NCBI GenBank assembly: GCA_030248065.1
Contig: JASAMV010006365.1
Span: 24,596 to 88,595 of the forward strand
From: Rhynchonema sp. JSB1_4
Lineage: Eukaryota > Nematoda > Chromadorea > Monhysterida > Xyalidae
Direction of reading: 5' to 3'
Length of the DNA: 64,000 nucleotides
Below, one piece after another: positions 11,826 to 23,615 of this stretch (position 1 is its first letter; every line of letters begins with the position of its first letter). The notes beneath the pieces were generated by a model that saw only the letters and a list, made by a program, of their open reading frames with translations, was not told the DNA's origin and made no database searches. Both the position numbers and the translations under genes were made by a program.

Positions 11826-13529
11826 CTAAACTAAAATAATGAATAACATCGATCCTCCCTCCCCTCCCCCCACCGTCATCATGCGTCTTGGCGCACGCGG
11901 CAGCAAATCAGGCACAATGTCAAACTGTTCGAATCTCTGCTTGACGTACATGTCCTGTGTTGCGATCGGTTGACGTGGAGGGGCACTAAAAATTTTTAAA
12001 AGAATAATCTTTTTTATATATTGCTTCAAGTTTTGATGAATAACTTCGAAACTTTTTGCCCTACGTGATTGCAGTCTGGTCATGTGCATATAGTGACGGT
12101 TGGACACCGATAGCCATGAAAGCTGCTTTTTGCTGATCACTCAGTTGATAATATGGTGACATCATGTGATCGGCTGGTGGCATGGGTACCATTGGCAGGT
12201 CAGGTGGCGGTCTCGGGGTGGTCTCGAAACCGTGCCATTTATCGAAATGGTAGTTGTTCGCATCATTGTTGTTGAACAAAGTCCTGACCGACGCCGTGCC
12301 AGCGGGGGTCGGAACTGGCGGGATTGCAATTGCAGGTCTTGTGGGCGGAGCTATCATTTGGGACCCAACACCAGGCAAGGCCGGAGGACTTGGTCTCGGG
12401 GCTGCTGTCGCGGGTATGGGTATGCCGGGTATGGGTGGGTAGTTGATGGGAAGGGAGACGCTGGAGGTGGCCGGGTCGGCGAAGAGCTTCAGGAACAGCT
12501 CGAGACTCGTCCGTTGGTTTTCGTGTTGTTGGGTCTGAAATGGGGGGCGTATTCTTATGTTGTTGACTCATGTAGACGCCTGCTATGCATTTACACGATA
12601 ATAAATGTCTTTGCGCTTTGCTCTGTGCTTCGACTGCTATTATTAACGACCGGCGTCTACGACATTAGAATTAGACTGTGAGTTGGGACCCAGTGTCGCA
12701 TTGGCATCCTAACAGCCGATGCTCCACTAAGACACCATTTTTGGCATGGATAATGTAAGCCTGGTTTCCTCACCATTTGTTGATATTGACTGAACACAGT
12801 TTGAATGTATTGCAATTTGGTCATAATCCTGGACTTCTGCTGCTGGTATAGTGTTTCGAGTTGTTGTAATTCCCCTTGCAGTTGCCCGGTCATCAGCTGC
12901 ACTCGTTGTTGTAGTTGACGCACCTGGTTGACGTCATGACGCTGGAAAAGAATATTTTTAGCATTTTTATAGATTATTTTTCTTATATCGCATCCGAGGT
13001 GATCGTTAGAAATTAGCTTGAGAAAGTGGTCGAAACAACAGCAAAGCGCACGAACGTTTTGCGTCACAGACAGCTGCTTCTGAACAGCTTGGCTGCTTGG
13101 CAGGTGTTTCCAAGGCAAAAAAATAAATTCACTAGCGCGCTCTCCAAGTCCCCATCAATTAGCTAATTCGTCATGCCATTTCGCCAGGCTGTGACGAAGA
13201 TCAACTCAGTTCTGGTACATTCTTGGTGGGCACTTAGCGATGGGAAGTCCAGATCAAGTCTATACTAAGGAATGACGCACTAATCAGGTGAACGGGCCCT
13301 GAACGGTGCGAAATCGATAATTTCCGGACCAGAAAAAAAGAGAAGAAAAATCAATATCTTAATCACTAACAGGATTCACGCCTCGATGTGACCTCATGTG
13401 GCCCATGAGTCCGCCCAAACTGTAATCGTACCACGGATAGGCATAGTTCACAAATGGATAAATGGCAGTTGAAAGTGCGGGAAAGACGATTATGAGAAGC
13501 ACTGGGATGACGGGGCACGGCGGTCGCAT
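11826..13529 (-). CDS. Secreted Gln/Pro-rich protein, family unrecognised
   Basis: Four phase-consistent exons on the minus strand: 13529-13371, 12941-12774, 12534-12065, 11985-11826; 318 aa. A clear signal peptide (VIPVLLIIVFPALSTA) is followed by a Tyr/Pro/Gly segment. Exon 2 is a Gln-rich heptad-like helix (LQQRVQLMTGQLQGELQQLE) likely to form a coiled coil. Exon 3 is a Pro/Ala-rich linker with PPxP runs, then an HFDKWHGFETTPRPPPDLPM segment; the end is Arg-rich followed by Gly-rich. Intron 3 is only 79 bp. No catalytic motif or Cys pattern is visible; a structural or matrix role is a guess. It is oriented like the PEBP gene and starts about 2 kb upstream of it. Confidence 0.68.
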
Positions 13530-13776
13530 GTTACCTGGAAAATAGAATTTTCTGATTTTTTTGTTCGACCAAAGTTGAAAGAATGTCAAATTTGCATGTG
13601 CGTGTTGCTTTGCATATGCTGAGTACAGTGAACTTGATACCTTCAGTCAGATTACGTCGTTCTGTTATTATGTACCAGCTGGGCGACGTACTCGTGCTTT
13701 TCGGCAGTTAGTTACATAACATAGTGCACTGGGTGCTGTCTTGTGGATGTGCTTTGCACAAAAGCTGATAGATCAA

Positions 13777-13944
13777 TAACGATACGATTTAGCCTTGTGG
13801 GCACGCATTTATAGATCTGTGGATGCAGATTCGGCCCACAATGCCAGAGACCCAGGGCGCCATTGCAGTCTGGCATGATGGACCGAAACTGCATCCACAG
13901 ATCAAACGCAATGCGTGCCCAGGCAAGGCTAAATCGTATCGTTA
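13777..13944. repeat. Foldback repeat of 168 bp
   Basis: Arms of about 72 bp pair with few mismatches: left TAACGATACGATTTAGCCTTG and GATCTGTGGATGCAG, right the complements. The centre is AGACCCAGGGCGCCATTGC. No target duplication could be read with confidence. Confidence 0.65.
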
Positions 13945-16759
13945 CATAACATCGTACTTCACGCAAAGACAGGATTGTGACCAGGTTGCTGTGACGTCGG
14001 TTCACACAGTTTGGCAAAAACTTTACTGCTCACACAAACTGCTGCGAATCTAGCTACCGCACTGACGATCGCCTGATGCACCAAAACTGCAAAACGCGCG
14101 AAAATTGAAAAAAAACCTTCAACGAAACGCATTGCTCCAACATTTCCGCACCAAATTTACTAACCTTAGCGTCATATCGTTTCGGTCCCCACACATCCGC
14201 GGCCGCACTGGAAGTTTTGAGCGTGATATGTAGGTATATTGACCGGTTATTCAGCGAAACATCCTTCATCAATGAATCAGCATTCTTGGTGCTTTGCCGA
14301 CTTTTGTCGAAAATTGTACGATTTACTATCCTATCTTCGACTGGTGTAATAAAGGAACCTCTTCCACGACCATTGATAAAAACAATGTCTTTATCTATCC
14401 GGTTGGGTCCTCGAAATTTACAGTATTATGTTTCCCGCACACTGGATCTTGTAGGCGGTGCTAAGTGGCTCGTGTCATATGACCGTCTTAAATTAATAAT
14501 GTGACCATTTGTCTGCAACACGGTAAATGTCAGTTCTCGGTTTAAAACTGCCAGGTTGATTAAGCAATGCTCCCACGGCTTGTCTGAAAATTATTTTTGT
14601 GTTCAATTTCGTGACATTTATAATACCAAATCTCATAGTTGATGAAAGTGCTTTGCATTGTCTTCTGTTCTGTTTGTCTAACACTTTTCGATTACAAAAA
14701 CATGTCGCTGTGCGTGTGCGGGTACGGTAATCCAGCTTTCGTATTCCGTCGTTGTTGTTTTTTTCATCACTTCATTCACTCAAGCGGCACCGTAGCCAAA
14801 GCCGCAAAGTACACAAAGACAACTGGTTAGCTCACGCGTCCGATTCTTTGAATTTTTATATTTCAAAAGCCGCTTTGATTTTATTATCTAAATGCGCGGG
14901 CAAAAACAGCAGTTGAGAGTTGCATTGTGGTATATACCTGTTGAGCTCATTATAGCACACCGCAAAACACGAGTAAAATGTGGTTTTGTGGTCTCTGTGT
15001 ACAACGAAAATTTTGATAAAAAGGATTCACCGCCGGGCACTTGCTGTTGTGTGGTGAAGTGTGCTGTGCAACGTACAGCATACGGCACAAAATCACTTTA
15101 GTTTTTACTCGTTCGAAATTTATTATTGTGCTCTAAATAAATAATAACTACACGAATATGCTTTGAAATTCGAGTTAACAAAAACCCTTTGTCACGGATC
15201 TGTTACAAGATGACAGATTGAAGAATTGCTAAAACAAAGGTTTCTCTTTTTACTTTGTGGGGTTACTCAAAAAGCAATTCAAAGGCGCTTTTCACACTTA
15301 TACTTCAACTTTTCGTTTGCCATGGGTTCTTATTACTGGTTATATAATTCGATATAGTATATATATTGAAATTTTATGTCAGGACACTGTGTGGTTCAGT
15401 TTAGGTCACATGACCAGTATAGACTGAAATTTGGGTCATGTTTCAAAAAAGGAAATTGATGGAAATGTGCAAAAAAACGGGTGCAAACCGTGGTTATTGT
15501 GGTGTTCGGACGACACGGTTTTTTGTTTATTTTGTTGCTATGGGCATGCTCAGAGCTCAGGACTGTATTCTGAAAACACGGGTGGCTTGCTCAATGACCA
15601 CCATTGCACACAATAGACAAGCAACTTGTACAATACATTCGCTCGAAAGTTTTACAAATACGAACACGGGATGCGCGTGCACATCACATGCGTGCACAAT
15701 AATTCGATAAATGTCCAACCCATTTGACTTTTATTGAACGCTTTGAACTAAACAAAATTTCTTATATGGAAACCGCCTCTTAGAAAGCGTCCACACACCG
15801 TTGAATATGCACGGCGCTCCGCTACCGTTAGACAAAGTTCACACACTTCGAAGAAACCTGTTGGTGAAAGCCAAACTCAAGAGTTCACCATCAGTTTAAC
15901 ACGCAATAAAAACATGCCAATCTTGTATCTTGTATGTAACGAGTTTGTTGCTGTTATGCGCGGTTTAAATGTGCATAAATGTGCAATAAATCATACCATA
16001 ACCAGAACAGAATCTTCCAGAATGCAATGCTTTCCGAATAAACCGAAACAGTTCACGTGGTCGAATTTTCTTGTGTCGATAAAAAAGCGCATCTAAAATA
16101 AGCGCTGAAAATCATACAATTTATGTAGTACACGCATGTGACACGACAACAACACGAAAAGGAACATGAGTTCTTTGAACACACACGATAATAAATAGAA
16201 CCAGTTAGCAATTTTCGTGCTTCACTACAGCCACTTGCGTCAACAGGTAAATGCGTTCAGTGGTCACGCGAATTACGATTTTTACTGTGATTTCAAAAAT
16301 ATAAACTGCCACATGATTTTTGCGATGTCGTGCCACCACGCCAGAACCCCAAGTTTTTAACACACAAGATATAGGCAAAAACCACTAAATCCAGCCTGGT
16401 GATGTTTCGTTTGAGAATTTCAAAAAAACATTTCCGCGGTCTCTCATCCTAACGTACTGTCCTTCAGATAGGCACATTACAAACCCCGCAACGCAAAACC
16501 GCGATCGTTCCCCAACCAAGGTGTATACGGAGCTAAGGACCGTTACCCCGCGATAATTTTAAAGAAAAAAGTGCTTGCACTACATTTGGGACAGTGCTGT
16601 GTAATCAAAACACCCCGAACCGTGTGGTTATCCGCCACCGATTCGTTATAACGAGGGTCGACTGTACCATAATTGATCAGCACCAACCCAACGTACTGTA
16701 GGTATACTGTATCTTCACTTTCAGCCCACAATTATAATTTGACTGCACGACATAACACA
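13945..16759. other. Intergenic region, no gene recognised
   Basis: AT-rich sequence between divergent genes (Gln/Pro-rich gene on minus, tandem paralogue A on plus). Short reading frames here have no splice context or domain character. It should include the promoter of paralogue A. Confidence 0.45.
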
Positions 16760-19500
16760 ATGGGTGTGAAACTAAGTGGTTCAGTTCTGCTATGGGTTGC
16801 GTTCCCGTGGATGGTCGATTGTTGCGATTGGATTCACAACTACACAGGTGGGTACAAAAGTGGTCAGATAAAAAACAATCATGTGCAGCCATCGTTGGGT
16901 TGTCTTCACACAGGACCACCAGGTGTGTTGTGCGTGACGTCATGCGTCAGACAGCGGGCAATCAAAACCCTATGCCTTCCACAAAGTCGACCCCTTCTGG
17001 CACATAATGCCTTCTCATGACAATAAATGGCAGGTGGACACCAACTTCAGGCCCGCCGATATTGCCGCATCCTGACCAGACCGGTGGCTACACGTTCATG
17101 TGGTCGTCGTACCCGATATTTCTCGACCTGCAAGCGTGTTTTCAGGTCGGTCATGTATCCGATCACTTGTGGAAATATAGAAAAATTGGAGTGGAAACAT
17201 CTAACTGGAAATTGGCAAAATTTTAGGCAGCTTACTGTCGGCAGCCGAAAATTGTCAATCAAACATATAACATTGATCTTGTGTTTGCGCGACCGGTGAA
17301 GTTTGGCAGACTGGCCTCCGAAACTACCGCGGTTCGGAACGTTTTTAGTGGCATTTGCTCTTTAACCCAAGACATTTGTTAAAAATAGCGAAAAGTATTT
17401 CCAGGGAAACGCTTCTCCCGAACGGATCGGGCTGACGACATCTATTCGCATGGTGGCATCTAAACGACTATGTTTTAATTCATATTTCTAGTCGGTGCCC
17501 AATTTTCGTTCAGTATTCGAGAAATTTCAGATTTGGTACGACCATTTGAACAACTGGAGACCCGTCGACTGGCTCGGCATGAAGTACTTTCACGTGTCAA
17601 CATCCACAAATTGCATCTGGTCGCCCTACTATCAGTTCTTCAAAGACAAGAATCTGGGCTTGGAGTGGGTATACACCAGCACATTTTAGCGCGCATCATC
17701 TATACTACTAAAACAGGAAGACGTATGTGTGTATGTGTGTTTGTGGCCCCCTCCCTCGGAAGGGCGGACGGGTCAATTTTCACGGGTAGCTTTGGGTATG
17801 CTAACGGGTCTTCGGGGGGGGGGGCACGGCACGGGCGCGGCGCTGTAGCCGGGCCGTAGGCACGGGTCCCGTCCAGTTCCATTTAACGCCAAAATCACAA
17901 TCGTGACGAAATTCAGATTGGTCACGCTTAAGTAAATTACAACATTGATCTGTCTGTCACTCTTTCAGAGCGCATGAACACCCATACATTCACTTGTCTG
18001 CAAACGGCCAGCGAATCCTGGACGTCGATCTTCGCAATTATCCAGCCACATGTTCGCCGAAACCGACCTCGGCGAATCAGAAGTCGTGTTGTGTTTGGTT
18101 GGATTTGAGCGGTTTTCCCGATAATAACGGTTATTACTTTGACATTGTTTGGGTAATTGAAAACTGAAAAAAATCAGGCACAAAAAACGCTTTTTGTGGT
18201 TCTAGGCGTCATCAAGTACAACGAGAGTGTGAAATACAAGGATTCCGATAAGTTTCGCGTCAATATTACGACCATCCCGCGACCTTCATTCGTCATGTCA
18301 TACAATCAGTCAAAGCGACTCGAAGCTGAACTGTTCGGAAACAAAATCCCGCTGGAAGAGTTCATGTTAGTGAGATAACACACCAAAGTTAAATGGGATT
18401 AGTTTTAGGGATTAACAGCAAGCATTTTTGTAACCACATGGCAAGCCGAGTTCCTGAATTCCACGCCAGAATCTGCTTCTCTCAATCGGAATGAAACGGA
18501 GAGCAAAACGAACCAGGCCAAGTGTTGAGCTGCCGGGTCGCTGTTCTTCGCACAATCAAAAAGCAACTCATCGTTAACCTGATATTTCAGTCGTTTCCAC
18601 ACGCACAACTACATGTCGATTTGCTCCGACGTCTGGCTGGACGACCCGCGTCACGCAACGATGCGCTCGTTGTCCTGGATTTCGGTGTTGGCGTTGTTCA
18701 TGCTCTGTCCGGTCATTCGAAGTCTCGAGAAACAGCTGATTGCAAAGGTGCAGTCCAAGCTTCAGGCAAATAAATACGGTGGTAGTAGTTGCAACAGAGA
18801 AGGCTGGGCGACCTGCCAGTATTTATCAAAAAAGGAAGAAGCATAAAACAAAATCAATTGAATCTGCAGAAACCTAAATCTCTTTCATTCATTTTTCATT
18901 TCGACTTGCAACAACGCTCAACCGAACTCATGGGCGGATATGCGGTAACCTGCAGATTTCATAAAATTTCACATCCTGCAGATCATTCTGTGGCTGATGC
19001 AACAAATTGGTCTGGTGCAAATCATGCAGTTGTCGCCGGCGTTCCGCAGTTATTGGACACATCGAGACGAAGCCGAAGACGCATTCGAATTGTATTGGTG
19101 TACGTTTGAATTCAGATATTTATAAATTGCTACAACCACAATCCTAAAAAAACAGAAAAAAACAAAAGTTTATGGTAATAGAGCCACCATCACCCATCAT
19201 CACGCTGCTACCGTCGATGTTTCAGTGTCCTTCTACCAACTGTCGATGTGGGTCACGTTCATCAGCGCGCTGGTGACGGCCGTCCTGATTTGGGTGCACG
19301 GGCGCAAATGGTCGGCGTTCCCGCCCGAGCCGTTCTATCGGGTGCTCGACTTCCAGTTGTTCGGCAGCAAACAGCCGTACGAACGCAGCGACACGCAAGC
19401 CGCCATTGCTGAGGACTGGGGCCGGGTGTGCGTACTCATCAACTGTCTTGCTACGATTGTGCTGGCGATTGTGTTTGTGATCACCGTGTTTTGTATCTGA
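16760..19500 (+). CDS. Multi-pass membrane protein, tandem paralogue A
   Basis: Ten exons, all phase-consistent: 16760-16847, 17051-17145, 17227-17331, 17405-17452, 17531-17664, 17969-18129, 18206-18365, 18591-18747, 18982-19099, 19226-19500; 446 aa. An N-terminal hydrophobic signal is followed by a luminal or extracellular domain of about 240 residues with conserved Cys (CCDWI, QACF, AYCRQ, TNCIWSPYYQFF, KSCCVWLD) and Trp/Tyr-rich beta-strand-like stretches. The last three exons encode about four membrane helices (WISVLALFMLCPVI, IILWLMQQIGLVQIM, MWVTFISALVTAVLIWV, VCVLINCLATIVLAIVFV). I do not recognise the family. Paralogue B, 1 kb downstream, has identical exon lengths. Confidence 0.78.
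17699..17876 (+). mobile_element. Short non-autonomous Helitron
   Basis: 178-bp element in intron 5 of paralogue A. It starts TCTATACTACTAAAACAGG directly after a host A and ends GGGTCCCGTCCAG directly before a host T. The end is preceded by a GC-rich hairpin-forming stretch (GCGCGGCGCTGTAGCC). TC start, C-x-A-G end and A/T insertion are Helitron hallmarks. The other copy (57026-59109) ends in the canonical CTAG, so CCAG here is a one-base variant. Confidence 0.75.
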
Positions 19501-20545
19501 TCGCTTGTGTTGTGAATGAAGCAACGTGGCCATATTGCAAATAATGCAGTTAATAAGTGAAATCTAACGGACTATAGCTATATCCTTTGTAGAGAGCAAC
19601 TTGCAGTTTGGCTCAATTTTCACCAATCTTTGCCACATGCTTTCATGAGATTCTGTATACTCTCGCTGTTATGTTCCCAGTTTGTACACAGCAGATAACT
19701 GATTGCACGTTACAATTTCGGGTTTACCACTACATGGCGTAGCCAAACATTATTCTGCTCTAATCCGCTTTCAACTGTTCTGGTACGAAAACATACTGAT
19801 GATCTATGCATATCCATCTATTTACGGTTTTTAGTTCAAATACTGGTATCTTTTGTTTTTTGTGTTGTTGCAATGTCTTCTGCAATTTGCTCGTGCTGTA
19901 TACAAACGCTCTTCAGATAAAATCAATCTAACACACCAGCGTCCAAAAACGGCATTAACATAACAAACGTGACATCATGCTATCGGTAATTTATAATTGG
20001 GATGAGCGCCCGTTTGTGCCACAAAAATTTCCATGGAGCTCACAAGGTCACACTGTGTACATGTGCACCTGGAACGCGCTGCTAAATCAATGATGATGAT
20101 ACTTTTAAATGCAGAACGCGCGAAAACTTGAGACCTACATCGTAAGTTTCGCTACAGGATATATGAAGATCACGAAAACGTGCGTGCACAAGTGGTTTTT
20201 ATTTCGATATTCGGCTAAAGTGCAAACACGAGTTGTTGTTAACGCAAGCGAAACAAAAACTGATGATTTGCGCAGCTTGCATTATGCGCACTGTCGCAGG
20301 CAGATATTAACGTTAAATTATTGGGACCATAACCATAGGATTTGACACATTGCATACAGTTGATGTCACACTAGAGCGCATAAAAGGACGTCACTATACT
20401 TCCCGCTTGCCAGGGCATCGTTTGCTTCTGATCTGATTCGAATTATGAATATTGCTTTCAGTAAATCGTCTCTTCTCCTTTCTCGTGCTTCGACTTCATG
20501 CTTGCTTATTGATTTTCTAATTCTTTCAGAGCGAGCATTGTCAAA
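19501..20545. other. Spacer between tandem paralogues
   Basis: About 1 kb with no coding exon recognised. It must contain the 3' UTR of paralogue A and the promoter of paralogue B. It shows no obvious similarity to the 5' flank of paralogue A. Confidence 0.4.
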
Positions 20546-23500
20546 ATGGGTGTCAAACTGCTTACTATGTCATTTGTGTGCGGTTTGCTGCCGTCCATTG
20601 GCAGAGGTTGCGACTGGATTCAAAATTACACGGGTTAAGTTGCACGACTAACACCAAACGTCTCATCTCCACAACATTTCTGTATGCGAATTGGTTGCCC
20701 AAATTGTGCATCAGTGCTCAGTGCCCGACACAGTGTCATAGATTTCATCTCGGGTGTCAACAAACACTGCCGTTAGAAAAGTGTATCCGGCAGGTGCCAC
20801 CAGGAACAGGAACTGTGCAGTCGTTGCCAATGTTATATAAGATTGCAAAACTGCTCATTCAATTGCAGGTCCTGCTGTGGTGCCGCATCCAGACGAAACT
20901 GGGGGCAAGACCTACTTGTGGTCTTCCTATCGGGTGTTTCTCGATGTGCAGACTTGTTTTCAGGTAGGAGGACATGCTAGCCGGCCGTCAAACTGACTTG
21001 TCTTATTATCTCGATTTGCACACAAATTTGTTGACGCGTTTCTGTTGTAGAGTATTTGGTGCGAGAAACCGAAAATCATCAACCAGACATTCGACGTCGA
21101 CGTGCAATTCTCCAAATCGGTTAAATTTCGAAGATTAAGTTCCGAAGGCACTAAGGTTGGGAAATCAATGTGCTTGGCACAGACTTAATAATTTTGTCGA
21201 AATCGAACAAAACTACTGTTTTATAATTTAGGGAAACGCTTCGCCCGATCGAATCGGCTTGACGACATCCATTCGTCTGGTCAGCATTTCTTTACAAATC
21301 TTTAGTCAGGAATCAGGGTGCCTTACTTATTTACAGACCTGGTTCGACAAACTGAACAACTGGGATCCCGATAACTGGCTGGGCATGAAGTACTTCCACG
21401 TGTCCACGTCGGTCAACTGCATTTGGTCGCCGTATTATCAGTTCTTCAAGGACAAAGACCTGGGATTGGAGTGAGTGTCAATATGAACAAACATATTTCC
21501 AAAGTCAAAAAACGCAAAAGATCGAAACCGAAAGCTGGATACCCGTTATTTTAGGGCGCACGAGCATCCGTACATTCACTTGGCGTCAGACGGTCAACGC
21601 ATCCTCGATGTAGACCTGCGCGATTACCCGGCACGATGCGAACGAAAGGCGAACACTGCCAATCAGCGATCGTGCTGTGCCTGGCTGGACTTGAGTGGAT
21701 TTCCCGACAACAACGGTACTCATGATTTTCATTTCATTAGCGCCAATTCTGGGAAGCGCAACCGTCACCGGTGGTGGTTGTCCCTCCAAACACGATGACG
21801 ACACGAATTTTGGGGTGTTCACCCGATGATTTCGTCTCTGACGACTGGTCCGGATCACCTAAGCTGTCAGGCGTTACGGGCCGAAACAGCAACGTGTCAC
21901 TGGTCTTGCGCAAAGGCGTGCCCTCAAAGCACCTTACCGTCTGACCAATAACATTGGTATAATATATATAATATAATAAATATATATATATAAATATATA
22001 AATATATATATATATAAATATATATAATAATATATATAATATTTTTTGCTTCAATGCAGCCCTCAAGGCAACCCCAGACGATGACGACAACTTCCAGCTG
22101 ACTGACCTCAATTTGTTGCGTGCTCTCACGCGAATAGCCCAACGTTGTTCCACGCGCGTAGGCTTTGGGAACAAAAGGGAATTTACGCACCGAGATGGAG
22201 AGCGTACAATTTATCAAATACTAGACTGTTGCTTGCCTGAACCCGGCGGCGGTGGCGCTTTTGAGAATTTTTGCCATCGTGTTCACATGAAGCGTTCATT
22301 GTCCTGGCTTTTCAGCTGCGATCAAGTACAACGACACGGTGAAGTTCAAGGGATCGGACAAGTTCTACGTGAATTTCACTGCCACGCCGCGGGAGTCGGC
22401 CGTCATGACGTACAACCAGTCTAAGCATCTGGACAACGAGCTGTTCAAGAACAAGATTCCACTGGAAGAATTCACGTTCGCTTTCTAAAATACTTGAGAT
22501 ATACAGTTTTTATAATAACTGGTTGGCAAAAATTTTGAAATGCGCATTTCACAGTCGTTTCCACACGCACAACTACATGTCGATTTGCTCCGACGTCTGG
22601 CTGGACGACCCGCGTCACGCAACGATGCGCTCGTTGTCCTGGATTTCGGTGTTGGCGTTGTTCATGCTCTGTCCGGTCATTCGAAGTCTCGAGAAACAGC
22701 TGATTGCAAAGGTGCAGTGAATCTGACACGTTCCTGTGCGTATCATCAGAAAATATACCCTTTAACAACAAACACACAGATCATTCTGTGGCTGATGCAA
22801 CAAATTGGTCTGGTGCAAATCATGCAGTTGTCGCCGGCGTTCCGCAGTTACTGGACGCATCGAGACGAAGCTGAAGACGCATTCGAATTGTATTGGTGTA
22901 CGTTTGGGATTACACTGTGTGACGTTGTATCACTGTGTGCATGTGACTTTGAAAGTGGGACTGGAAATCCAGAAGTCTGGTTGTTGGCAAGACGGAAATT
23001 ATCGTCAAAACAGGGTGTCTTCAAAAATTTGGTTCACAGATAAGCAGATCCTGGTCGAACTCGCAAAAACGTGCTCTGACAGCCTGCACCCAGCTCTGGC
23101 AGTGGTTTTAGCTTGAGCTCGCTCTCGGTTTTAAGCATGTGGCCTAGCTACGCTTGGTAACTGTATGCCCAAAGCCGGAACTTTAAAGTCTGGGATTGAG
23201 CTTTGGTCAACGCCTCGTTCAGAGTAAAGGCCTGAGCCATAGCCCAAGCCCAAGCCTGTGCTAGATGTACATAGATTGGAGCTTCCATGAAAAAAATATG
23301 TGTAATAAGCTATGACCATATCGACCAATTTCCGTTTCAGTGTCTTTCTACCAACTGTCGATGTGGGTGACGTTCATCAGCGCGCTGGTGACGGCCGTCC
23401 TGATTTGGGTGCACGGGCGCAAATGGTCGGCGTTCCCACCCGAGCCGTTCTATCGGGTGCTCGACTTTCAGTTGTTCGGCAGCAAACAGCCGTACGAACG

Positions 23501-23615
23501 CAGCGACACGCAAGCCGCCATTGCTGAGGACTGGGGCCGGGTGTGCGTACTCATCAACTGTCTCGCTACGATTGTGCTGGCGATTGTGTTTGTGCTTAGT
23601 GCGTTGGCTATTTGA
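20546..23615 (+). CDS. Multi-pass membrane protein, tandem paralogue B
   Basis: Ten exons with exactly the lengths of paralogue A: 20546-20633, 20869-20963, 21051-21155, 21232-21279, 21337-21470, 21555-21715, 22316-22475, 22555-22711, 22780-22897, 23341-23615; 446 aa. Exons 1-7 are diverged (many silent and replacement changes). Exon 8 is base-for-base identical to that of A, and exons 9 and 10 differ at only a few positions apart from the last 20 bases. Introns do not align. Same layout: signal, Cys-containing luminal domain with TSVNCIWSPYYQFF and RSCCAWLD, then about four membrane helices. Arose by tandem duplication; function unknown. Confidence 0.78.
21750..22310. other. Coding-like insert in paralogue B intron 6
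   Basis: Two stretches that stay open for about 60 and 80 codons in coding-like composition flank an AT-rich repeat (21957-22045). On plus, the left block reads MTTRILGCSPDDFVSDDW. The right block follows an acceptor-like ttcaatgcag and includes LTDLNLLRALTRIAQRC. The minus strand of the left block is also open (PVTPDSLGDPDQSSETK). The corresponding intron of paralogue A is only 76 bp. Possibly a nested gene or captured exons; strand and structure are unresolved. Confidence 0.3.
21957..22045. repeat. (TA)n-rich microsatellite
   Basis: Almost pure alternating T and A with short A runs, inside intron 6 of paralogue B. Confidence 0.8.

Noticed and set aside
12166..12681. 171-codon plus-strand frame
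   Set aside because: Antisense shadow of the phase-consistent Pro-rich exon of the minus-strand secreted protein.
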